NCBI GenBank assembly: GCA_003353855.1
Contig: PIVS01000003.1
Span: 1 to 41,054, forward strand
Source: Desulfobacteraceae bacterium
GTDB lineage: Bacteria > Desulfobacterota > Desulfobacteria > Desulfobacterales > Desulfobacteraceae
Length of the DNA: 41,054 nucleotides
Direction of reading: 5' to 3'
Below are positions 25,162 to 32,112 of this stretch, in pieces. A program made the translations under genes and the position numbers. Below the pieces are notes generated by a model that made no database searches, had not been told where the DNA came from, and was given only the letters and a program-made list of their open reading frames with translations. Numbering within the stretch: position 1 is the first letter of the stretch; the number at the start of each line of letters is the position of its first letter.

Positions 25162-25190
25162 TTGACAATCCCCAAGATTGCCTTAGTTTG
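25162..25190 (+). promoter_or_regulatory. Candidate pepN promoter
   Basis: TTGACA at 25162-25167 is followed 16-17 bases later by a poor -10 (TAGTTT). It would give an almost leaderless mRNA, and indeed no Shine-Dalgarno sequence is visible before the pepN ATG at 25199. The -10 is too weak for confidence. Confidence 0.25.
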
Positions 25191-25198
25191 TTTTTATT

Positions 25199-27808
25199 AT
25201 GAAAAAACCAAAGACTATTTATTTAAAAGATTACAAGCCTCCTGGGTTTATGGTTGATACCATAGATCTCACCTTTGAAATGAGTGAAGATCAAACCCGG
25301 GTAACATCTGTCATGCAGATTCATAGAAACAAGGAGAGTGAAGACCAATATTCTCCCCTTATTTTTGACAAGGGAGACTTTGAAATTCTTTCCGTGGTGG
25401 CCGACGGAATGATTTTATTAGCCGATGAATACCAGATAGGAGAAGACTTTTTAAGGCTTGCCAGCACACCGGACAGGTTTACCCTGGAAATTGTCTGCCT
25501 ATTAAACCCAAAAAAGAATACCAGTTTGGAAGGATTGTACTTATCCTCAGATACGCTTTGCACCCAGTGCGAGGCCCAGGGATTTCGGCAGATCACCTCT
25601 TTTCCTGACAGGCCTGATGTTATGTCTGTTTATACCTGTACTATTATTGCCGACAGGGACAAATATCCTGTTCTGCTTTCCAACGGGAATCTGGTTAAAT
25701 CCGGAGATCTTGATAATAATCGGCATTATGTCCGCTGGGAGGACCCTTTTAAAAAACCCAGTTATCTGTTTGCCCTTGTGGCAGGAAATTTGTCATACAT
25801 AGAGGATAATTTTATCACCCGCTCCGGGAAAAAGATTGATTTGAAAATCTATTCGGAACAAGAAAATATTGATAAATGTGACCATGCAATGAAATCCCTT
25901 CAACAGGCCATGAAATGGGATGAGGATCGGTTCGGCCTTGAATATGACCTAGATTTATACCAGATTGTGGCCATTAATGATTTTAATGCCGGTGCCATGG
26001 AAAACAAGGGACTGAATATTTTTAATTCAAAATATGTCCTGGCCAACCCAAAAACTGCCACAGACGACGATTTTATGAATATCCAGGGGGTAATCGGGCA
26101 TGAGTATTTCCACAATTGGACAGGGAACCGTGTGACCCTTAAAAACTGGTTTCAGCTGAGCCTCAAGGAAGGGCTCACTGTCTTCAGAGACCAGGAATTT
26201 TCATCAGATTTAAATTCCCGGACGGTTAAACGAATATCCAATGTGAAAAATCTGAGGGCCTCTCAGTTTCCGGAAGATTCAGGCCCAATGACCCACCCTG
26301 TCAGGCCTGAATCATACATTAAAATGGACAATTTTTATACCATGACCGTCTATGAAAAAGGATCGGAATTGATCCGGATGATTTATCAACTTTTAGGAGA
26401 ATCTGATTTCAGAAGGGGGCTGGATCTGTATTTTGAAAAATTTGACGGGATGGCAGTAACCATCGAAGATTTTGTTTCGGTGATGGAAGAAGTATCCGAT
26501 ATGGATCTTACCCAGTTCAAACTGTGGTATTCCCAGTCCGGCACCCCCCAGGTGACTTTGACTCGGTCCTATGATCCTAAGCTGCAGGCCCTGACCCTGG
26601 TTTTTGAGCAGGCAACACCTCCGGACAGGAATCAAAAAGAGAAAAAGCCCCTTCATATCCCTGTTCAATTCGGCCTCCTGGACGGCAAAGGCAATGACAT
26701 CACCCCTGAGGGGAGGTCTCTGCTTGAGCTGAAATCCCGAAAAGAAATTTTTATATTCAAAAATATGGGACCTGACACCTATCCGTCCGTTTTCAGGCAG
26801 TTTTCTTCTCCTGTAAAACTTGTAACGGATTTCTCCGATGTAGATCTTGCCTTTCTCATGGCCCATGAAAAAGATGAATTTAACAGATTTGATGCCGCCC
26901 AGACCCTTTTCATCAAAGAGATACAAACCCTGGTTTCTAAAATTCAAAATAAAGAGTCCCTTGAAATTTCTCCCGGCCTGGTCCAGGCATTTAAAACGGC
27001 ATTGGATTCAAGGACCGACAGAGCATTTCTTGCCAAGGCGCTGGCTTTGCCCCAGGAAAATGAAATAAAGGATTATTATGAATGTATTGACGTGGCAGCC
27101 ATCCACAAGGCCAGATCCTATCTAAAAAATCAACTTGCCCTAAAATTACAGGATCTGTTCATGGAGATCATTGCCCAGTGCTCCCATGCTGATCCTTTGA
27201 GCATTTCCCATGCAGATATGGCGGATCGCAGCCTTAAAAACCTGTGTTTGTCCTATATAGGCAGCATTGGGGAAAAACAAACAACTGATTTTGTTTTTCA
27301 GAAATTTGAAACTGCCCTGAACATGACCGATGAATATGCAGCACTCAGAGTCTTAAGTCAGATCGATTCAGATATAAAACAAGCTGGGATGGACCGGTTT
27401 TATCAAAAATGGCATGATGACAAACTGGTGCTGGACAAGTGGTTTTCCCTTCAGGCAGCCTCCTGTCTTCCGGACACCCTGGCACAGGTTCAAGCTCTTT
27501 TGAACCATCCGGATTTTACCATGACCAATCCCAACAAGGTTCGATCCCTTATTTATATGTTTGCCATGCATAATCCAATTAATTTTCATCGACCCGATGG
27601 AAGCGGGTATCGATTTGTCTCAGACCGGATTATTGCCCTGGATTCCATTAATCAACAGGTGGCGGCCAGACTGGCATCTTGTTTCAATCACTGGAAAAAA
27701 TATGATAATTTAAAAAAGGCCTTGATGAAAACAGAACTTGAACGAATTTTGTTAATTCAGACACTTTCTAAAAATGTATATGAGATTGTATCGAGGGCCT
27801 TGGAGTAA
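25199..27808 (+). CDS. pepN: Aminopeptidase N (M1 family)
   Basis: An 869-residue zinc aminopeptidase colinear with E. coli PepN (870 residues). The exopeptidase motif GAMEN is at 265-269, the zinc site HEYFH at 301-305 with the third ligand Glu324 in LSLKEGL, and FYTMTVYEKG carries the catalytic Tyr region. LCTQCEAQGFRQIT near residue 120 and the C-terminal helical domain ending in NPNKVRSLIYMFA and DGSGYRF also match. It removes N-terminal residues from peptides in the cytoplasm. The start matches the family length, though no ribosome site is visible. It is transcribed divergently from the EPS operon and ends 14 bases from a convergent gene. Confidence 0.97.
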   Translation: MKKPKTIYLKDYKPPGFMVDTIDLTFEMSEDQTRVTSVMQIHRNKESEDQYSPLIFDKGDFEILSVVADGMILLADEYQIGEDFLRLASTPDRFTLEIVCLLNPKKNTSLEGLYLSSDTLCTQCEAQGFRQITSFPDRPDVMSVYTCTIIADRDKYPVLLSNGNLVKSGDLDNNRHYVRWEDPFKKPSYLFALVAGNLSYIEDNFITRSGKKIDLKIYSEQENIDKCDHAMKSLQQAMKWDEDRFGLEYDLDLYQIVAINDFNAGAMENKGLNIFNSKYVLANPKTATDDDFMNIQGVIGHEYFHNWTGNRVTLKNWFQLSLKEGLTVFRDQEFSSDLNSRTVKRISNVKNLRASQFPEDSGPMTHPVRPESYIKMDNFYTMTVYEKGSELIRMIYQLLGESDFRRGLDLYFEKFDGMAVTIEDFVSVMEEVSDMDLTQFKLWYSQSGTPQVTLTRSYDPKLQALTLVFEQATPPDRNQKEKKPLHIPVQFGLLDGKGNDITPEGRSLLELKSRKEIFIFKNMGPDTYPSVFRQFSSPVKLVTDFSDVDLAFLMAHEKDEFNRFDAAQTLFIKEIQTLVSKIQNKESLEISPGLVQAFKTALDSRTDRAFLAKALALPQENEIKDYYECIDVAAIHKARSYLKNQLALKLQDLFMEIIAQCSHADPLSISHADMADRSLKNLCLSYIGSIGEKQTTDFVFQKFETALNMTDEYAALRVLSQIDSDIKQAGMDRFYQKWHDDKLVLDKWFSLQAASCLPDTLAQVQALLNHPDFTMTNPNKVRSLIYMFAMHNPINFHRPDGSGYRFVSDRIIALDSINQQVAARLASCFNHWKKYDNLKKALMKTELERILLIQTLSKNVYEIVSRALE

Positions 27809-27822
27809 TAGATAATTTTATA

Positions 27823-28548
27823 TTACCACAGTTCCCAATGGCCGGTGAAGTAAACATACAGGGCCAGGGTCAGGTTGGTTGTACCATGGGCGATGATGCA
27901 TGAAAACAGATCTTTTCGGATGATCCATAAAATGGAAATTAAAATACCATAGGCAAGGGCTGCCGGCCATTCCGGAAGGGTGTGTCCGGCAGCAAAAATA
28001 ATACTTGAGATCAAAATGGCAGGGACACTCCATGCCCCGGGCCTGACAACCGATATATTGGATTCATCAAGAACCATTAACAAGTAGCTATTGATTTTTT
28101 GTTTTTTGATCTTGTTTCTGATGATCTGGTCCCATTGCAAAACAAACCGGAATACATAACCGCGCATGACTATTTCTTCAAAAACAGGGACAACCAGGGA
28201 AGCAGATATGAGCCTCAGGTAAAATCCGGAAGTTGACCATGCCGTGGTGTCAGGTTCTGTAAAGGGCGCATAGAGGAGACACCATAAAACAAGCCCCACT
28301 AGTCCAAAGCCCACTCCATAGACAAAAGAGTCAACCAGGGATTTCGGGCCGGTCAGTGGCAGATACCACTTCCAGGCCCAGATAAGCAAGGCAGGAACAA
28401 CAATTAACCTGAGAACATAATTAATTTCCATGGGCAATATGTTTTGAAAAAGAACGGCAATGCCCACATATGCAAAATATGGCGCAAAATAAGGGATTAT
28501 CAAATCCCTGTTTGACAGTGTGGAAACATCAGCCTTCTTAAAGGCCAT
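27823..28548 (-). CDS. CPBP intramembrane protease, exosortase-associated CAAX-protease-like
   Basis: A 241-residue membrane protein with about seven helices and the CPBP (Abi/CAAX) motifs: PVFEEIVMRGY (Glu124, Glu125, Arg129), FAAGH (His189) and AHGTTNL (His221, Asn225). These are the expected metal ligands and catalytic residues of a glutamic-type intramembrane protease. It resembles the TIGR03008 subgroup (CAAX prenyl protease-related) that occurs in genomes with PEP-CTERM/exosortase systems, so it may process membrane-embedded tails. The ATG overlaps the stop of the upstream epimerase gene by one base (TGATG). Subgroup membership is my recollection of the family; the CPBP fold is clear. 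Confidence 0.87.
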   Translation of the reverse strand: MAFKKADVSTLSNRDLIIPYFAPYFAYVGIAVLFQNILPMEINYVLRLIVVPALLIWAWKWYLPLTGPKSLVDSFVYGVGFGLVGLVLWCLLYAPFTEPDTTAWSTSGFYLRLISASLVVPVFEEIVMRGYVFRFVLQWDQIIRNKIKKQKINSYLLMVLDESNISVVRPGAWSVPAILISSIIFAAGHTLPEWPAALAYGILISILWIIRKDLFSCIIAHGTTNLTLALYVYFTGHWELW

Positions 28549-29552
28549 CAGATATAATATCCCATGTACCAGTCAACAAAATTCTGAATTCCCTTCTCAA
28601 TGGGAGTGGATGGCTTGAATCCGGTATCTGCTATCAGATCACCCACGTCGGCGTATGTGGCAGGAACATCCCCGGGCTGCATGGGCAGGTAATCGATCAT
28701 GGCTTTTTTCCCAATGGCAGTTTCTATGGCACGGATAAATTCCATGAGAGCCACCGGCTGGTTGTTCCCTATATTGTACAATTTATAGGGAACGCAGCTT
28801 GAGGAAGGATTTGGAGAGTCGGAAGACCATTCAGGATCTGCCTCGGGAACCTTTTTCATTACCCGGATCACTCCTTCGACAATATCATCGATATAGGTAA
28901 AATCCCGCTGCATATTCCCGTTGTTAAACACCTTGATGGGTTTATTTTCCATAATGGCTTTGGTAAACAGGAACAATGCCATATCCGGCCTTCCCCAGGG
29001 GCCATACACCGTAAAAAACCTCAGACCGGTTGTTGGCAGTTTATACAGATAACTATAGGTATGGGCCATCAGTTCATTGGCCTTTTTTGAGGCGGCATAA
29101 AGACTGATGGGATGATCCACGTTGTGACGCACGGAAAACGGCATTAGTGTGTTGAGGCCGTAGACAGAGCTGCTGGAAGCATATACCAGATGTTTGACCT
29201 TTGAATGGCGGCACCCTTCCAGGATATTTCCAAATCCCACAAGATTGGAATCCACATAGGAGGAGGGATTTTCAATACTATGACGAACCCCGGCCTGGGC
29301 AGCAAGATTAACCACACAATCAAATGAATTAGAGGCAAACAGCGCTTCTATCTTACCCCTGTCTGCCAGGTCAAGCTGCTGAAAATCGAACCCGGAAAAT
29401 TTTTTAATCAGGTCCAGCCGGGCTTTTTTCAAATTGACATCATAATAATCATTTAAATTATCGATTCCGCACACATTATACCCTTCTTTGAGGAGACGGA
29501 GGGTGAGGGTAGACCCGATGAAACCGGCAGCACCGGTTACAAGAACATTCAT
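28548..29552 (-). CDS. UDP-glucuronate 4-epimerase-like SDR enzyme
   Basis: A 334-residue extended SDR from the ATG at 29552, chosen because AAAGGA lies six bases upstream and the protein then begins [13 protein letters not shown]; a longer TTG frame is unlikely. Motifs are [30 protein letters not shown] (the CapI/LspL signature), [23 protein letters not shown] and YAASKKANE (catalytic Tyr and Lys), then [20 protein letters not shown]. The family interconverts UDP-glucuronate and UDP-galacturonate; ugd at 17631-18965 would supply the substrate. It is coupled to the CPBP protease gene downstream. Confidence 0.92.
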   Translation of the reverse strand: MNVLVTGAAGFIGSTLTLRLLKEGYNVCGIDNLNDYYDVNLKKARLDLIKKFSGFDFQQLDLADRGKIEALFASNSFDCVVNLAAQAGVRHSIENPSSYVDSNLVGFGNILEGCRHSKVKHLVYASSSSVYGLNTLMPFSVRHNVDHPISLYAASKKANELMAHTYSYLYKLPTTGLRFFTVYGPWGRPDMALFLFTKAIMENKPIKVFNNGNMQRDFTYIDDIVEGVIRVMKKVPEADPEWSSDSPNPSSSCVPYKLYNIGNNQPVALMEFIRAIETAIGKKAMIDYLPMQPGDVPATYADVGDLIADTGFKPSTPIEKGIQNFVDWYMGYYI

Positions 29553-29674
29553 GATAGATCCTTTATAAATCAAGTAAAAACATGGTGAACAATTTTATGA
29601 CAATTTCCTATCACGAACCAGATGTCAAAACAAGGGGAGAATCCCATGGCAGGTAATCTAACAATAAACTGTAT

Positions 29675-29914
29675 TCATGGTAGATCTGGATATACAGGAG
29701 AACTGCTCCATCTGCTGCTTCGCTCCCAGCCATATCGGTCTTCCCATCCCCTTCGTCTGTCCTTGATGGTTATACGATCTTCAGCCCCGGGATAGCCGGG
29801 GCCCATATCCAAAACCCGACGATCAACCGGGGATCTGCGGTCAAGAAGCGTTCTTTCTACATAAACATTTTCTACCTGGGCCTTTGCTTTTTTGTTTTGT
29901 ATTTGTTCCTTCAT
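29675..29914 (-). CDS. Small DRR-rich hypothetical protein
   Basis: A 79-residue very charged protein. The N-terminus is Lys/Gln-rich. A central block has three Asp-Arg-Arg repeats (TLLDRRSPVDRRVLD, later IKDRRRGWEDRYGWE), separated by GPGYPGAEDR. The C-terminus is Trp/Ser-rich (RSSRWSSSPVY). No signal or membrane segment is present. Small proteins with RRSxxDRR boxes are seen in many deltaproteobacteria, but I know of no function; an RNA-, DNA- or membrane-lipid-binding role is possible given the charge. A near-consensus promoter lies about 95 bases upstream (30016-30043), so expression is probably strong and constitutive. Confidence 0.7.
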   Translation of the reverse strand: MKEQIQNKKAKAQVENVYVERTLLDRRSPVDRRVLDMGPGYPGAEDRITIKDRRRGWEDRYGWERSSRWSSSPVYPDLP

Positions 29915-30015
29915 AATACATTGTCCTTGCCTGATACATGTTATTGGTTGATCGTTTCAGAGGATGACGAATTGGCACTTACGAAATTCAAATCAAATGC
30001 GATCTAATTACCTTA

Positions 30016-30043
30016 ATTATATTAGATATAAAGAAATTGTCAA
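30016..30043 (-). promoter_or_regulatory. Near-perfect sigma70 promoter for the DRR-rich gene
   Basis: On the minus strand TTGACA (30038-30043) and TATAAT (30016-30021) both match the consensus exactly with a 16-base spacer. Transcription should start near 30009, giving a leader of about 95 bases before the ATG at 29914, and could continue into the epimerase and CPBP genes. Confidence 0.75.
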
Positions 30044-30052
30044 AATATTTTT

Positions 30053-30427
30053 TTAGGGAAAAATCAATTTGTCCAGTATTAGGCCATAAAATTGATCATG
30101 GTCTGAACTAAAAACCCAGCCCAAATGGGTTTTGCAATCACGGCAGATGCCTATGTTCCAAAGATACCCCTTAAACCAGGAAAAATCAGAAAATGAGGGT
30201 GAAAGAAAGGAGCATCCTGTGGCAGCATTAAAACAACCGATCTCAAACACTTGTCCGTGTGGATTTGCAAAGGTATGGCAAAAGGCTTTTTCAATTTGTA
30301 TTTGACAGGCAGGATCGGTAATATGCCGGTGGCAATTTCGGCAGGTGATGATTGAATCTTCAAGGCTGGCTGGCTGAACAGCTTCTTTGGGCTGGATCTT
30401 TGATTCCTGTTTTGCAAAAAGATACAC
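30053..30427 (-). CDS. CULT-domain protein (bacterial cereblon-like)
   Basis: A 124-residue soluble protein made almost entirely of a CULT domain, the ligand-binding fold of eukaryotic cereblon. Zinc is expected to be bound by Cys29/Cys32 (CRNC) and Cys95/Cys98 (CRDC). The aromatic cage is intact: Trp84 (FSWFKGYLW), Trp90 and Trp104 (HLGWVF). Their spacings of 6 and 14 residues equal those of human cereblon (W380, W386, W400) and of the single-domain Magnetospirillum protein MsCI4. Phe106 takes the place of the fourth aromatic. FANPHGQVFEIGCF in the middle is also typical. The start is GTG 30427 with AGAGG upstream, 11 bases after the EI24-type gene, so the two form an operon. Bacterial CULT proteins bind uridine- and thalidomide-like compounds, but their natural role is unknown. 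Confidence 0.9.
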   Translation of the reverse strand: MYLFAKQESKIQPKEAVQPASLEDSIITCRNCHRHITDPACQIQIEKAFCHTFANPHGQVFEIGCFNAATGCSFLSPSFSDFSWFKGYLWNIGICRDCKTHLGWVFSSDHDQFYGLILDKLIFP

Positions 30428-30438
30428 CGGAAAACCTC

Positions 30439-31170
30439 TTATTGTTCTCGGTCAAGAACATACAGAGTTGCTCCCACCGGTGCAAAAGACAAAAACAGGA
30501 TATTCAGCCATGGAATAAGAAATAAAATGCCAAACCCAAGGTGGAATAATAAATTTCCCTTTAAAAAAGTAATCCTATTCACAAGTGGTATCATCCGCCT
30601 GGCCGGAATCAGATCAGTGTTGTCCCAGGCCAAAAACATACCGGCCACCCCGGAGGACAGTATAAAAATAAAAGGACTGATAGGCGTAAAAAGACCCGCA
30701 AGCATGATGACAAGGGTAATTAATACCGGCAGGATTGCCCGGGGTATTTCCTGGCGAATCAAATAGAAAAAAAACTGTAACCAGGGACCCTGATCAAATT
30801 GGACCTCATGTCCCAAAACAATTCGTTCTGTGATTCGTGACATGTAATCCATGATAAACACTCCAAAAAATAATTGGGCAATCAAATAGGAAATCAACAT
30901 GGCAATTCCGGCAAGCAAAAGAGACAAGAGCCATGCAGCAATATTCCATACATAGACAAGCCAACCACCTTCGGGTGCTTTCCATATCATGGCCAGAATT
31001 TGTTCATGCCAATAGAGAATCATTCCGGATAATAAAAGGCTTAATAAAAAAACGATAAAAAAACGCAGCAACCCGAGCATTAATAGTGAAGGGGTTTTTA
31101 GAGCCAGGGAAAAACCTTTAATATTATATTTGATACCTGAAAAAAATTCCATTTTTTTACCGCCTTCCAT
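30439..31170 (-). CDS. EI24/CysZ-like membrane protein
   Basis: A 243-residue membrane protein with about six hydrophobic segments and the EI24 (etoposide-induced 2.4/CysZ) family features: GIKYNIKGFSLALKTPSLLMLGLLRF at the N-terminus (my split: GIKYNIKGFSLALK then the helix), a long central amphipathic region MDYMSRITERIVLG, and LAWDNTDLIPARRM near residue 183. CysZ members import sulfate; other EI24-type proteins have no known substrate, so I do not assign one. ATG 31170 has AAGGA six bases upstream; ATG 31152 is an alternative. It is co-oriented and 11 bases from the CULT-domain gene. Confidence 0.8.
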   Translation of the reverse strand: MEGGKKMEFFSGIKYNIKGFSLALKTPSLLMLGLLRFFIVFLLSLLLSGMILYWHEQILAMIWKAPEGGWLVYVWNIAAWLLSLLLAGIAMLISYLIAQLFFGVFIMDYMSRITERIVLGHEVQFDQGPWLQFFFYLIRQEIPRAILPVLITLVIMLAGLFTPISPFIFILSSGVAGMFLAWDNTDLIPARRMIPLVNRITFLKGNLLFHLGFGILFLIPWLNILFLSFAPVGATLYVLDREQ

Positions 31171-31193
31171 TGAACTTCCTTGTGAAATACTTA

Positions 31194-31209
31194 TTCTACT
31201 ATTGTAGAA
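31194..31209. promoter_or_regulatory. Small palindrome in a divergent promoter region
   Basis: TTCTAC (31194-31199) and GTAGAA (31204-31209) form a perfect 6-bp inverted repeat with a 4-base spacer, in the 84-base gap between the divergent EI24-type and aminotransferase genes. It might be an operator; the evidence is only position and symmetry. Confidence 0.25.
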
Positions 31210-31254
31210 ATATTACTATAAAAATGCTTATTTTTCAACTTCTGGAGAGTATCC

Positions 31255-32106
31255 ATGAAAATATATTATGTAGACGGAAAATTTGTTCCATCAGACAAGG
31301 CAGTGATTCCGGTTGACGACCTGTCAATTTTACGCGGTTATGGGGTGTGTGACATCATGCGGACCTATAAAGGCAAACCCTATTTTCTGGATGAACATGT
31401 CCTGCGCCTGGAAAATTCGGCCACAAAAGTTGGACTGTCCCTGCCCTGGAACCGGAAAAAAATTAAAAAAATTATTATTCAAACTCTGATCCATAACCCT
31501 GATATTGATGAAGCCAATATCAGGGTTATGATAACCGGCGGCTCCAGTACTGATTTTTTTACTCCCATGGGAAATCCCAGGCTCATTATCATGGTCACCC
31601 CCATAAAAAAACTGCCGGAATCATGGTATGATAATGGTGTAAAAACCATCACCATTCATCATGAGAGAGATTTGCCCGATGCAAAGGTAACTTCGTATAT
31701 ACAGGCTGCATTGGCCCTGGCAAAAGCAAAAGAACAAAATGCTGTGGAAGCGATCTACGTAAACCAAAGGAATGAGGCCCTTGAAGGAACCACGAGCAAT
31801 TTGTTTGCTTTTTTCAAAGACAGTTTAGTTACCCCGGATAGAAACGTTTTAAAAGGGATAACCAGAAGGGTTATTTTGTCCCTGGGAAATCGTTTTTTTA
31901 AGGTAGAGGAGAGACCTCTTAAGTTAGAAGAATTGTTCCGGGCAAATGAGGTGTTTCTCACGGGCACCAATAAAGGTGTTGTTCCGGTTATTCAGATAGA
32001 TGACAAGATCATCGGTCATGGGAAACCAGGAAAACACACAAAAACCATTATCCGGGCCCTGGACAAACACGTCCTTAATTTTATGGAAACCCAGCTTGAA
32101 AAATAA
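31255..32106 (+). CDS. Class IV aminotransferase (IlvE / D-amino-acid transaminase family)
   Basis: A 283-residue fold-type IV PLP enzyme. The N-terminus is IYYVDGKFVPSDKAVIPVDD. The Schiff-base lysine is Lys144 in DAKVTSYIQ, and Glu177 in EALEGTTSNLF binds the pyridine nitrogen. The C-terminal EVFLTGTNKGVVPVIQID holds the phosphate-side Thr/Gly residues. The family includes branched-chain aminotransferase, D-amino-acid transaminase and aminodeoxychorismate lyase. The length and the FLTGT block fit the first two, but I cannot choose between L- and D-substrates. GGAG lies about seven bases before the ATG. A perfect 16-bp inverted repeat (31492-31530) lies inside the coding sequence around codons 80-92. 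Confidence 0.9.
   Translation: MKIYYVDGKFVPSDKAVIPVDDLSILRGYGVCDIMRTYKGKPYFLDEHVLRLENSATKVGLSLPWNRKKIKKIIIQTLIHNPDIDEANIRVMITGGSSTDFFTPMGNPRLIIMVTPIKKLPESWYDNGVKTITIHHERDLPDAKVTSYIQAALALAKAKEQNAVEAIYVNQRNEALEGTTSNLFAFFKDSLVTPDRNVLKGITRRVILSLGNRFFKVEERPLKLEELFRANEVFLTGTNKGVVPVIQIDDKIIGHGKPGKHTKTIIRALDKHVLNFMETQLEK
31492..31530. repeat. Perfect 16-bp inverted repeat inside the aminotransferase gene
   Basis: CATAACCCTGATATTG (31492-31507) is the exact reverse complement of 31515-31530 (CAATATCAGGGTTATG) around the loop ATGAAGC. It encodes HNPDIDEANIRVM of the aminotransferase, so it must satisfy both the protein and the palindrome. The mRNA hairpin would be strong. A match this long is very unlikely by chance. 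Confidence 0.95.
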
Positions 32107-32112
32107 ATCTCG

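Larger units (their letters stand above)
24871..25198. other. Divergent promoter region between the EPS operon and pepN
   Basis: A 328-base, AT-rich region with no convincing gene. It must hold the promoter of the minus-strand EPS operon and that of pepN; candidates are listed separately. An imperfect inverted repeat, TGTGAAAAAGT at 25089-25099 and ACTTTTTTTCACA at 25136-25148, lies between the two candidate promoters and could bind a regulator of either. Confidence 0.6.

Noticed and set aside
26393-26947. 184-residue minus-strand open frame inside pepN
   Set aside because: It lies wholly antisense to a clearly conserved pepN region and its product has no recognisable motif; it is a shadow of the GC-richer gene.
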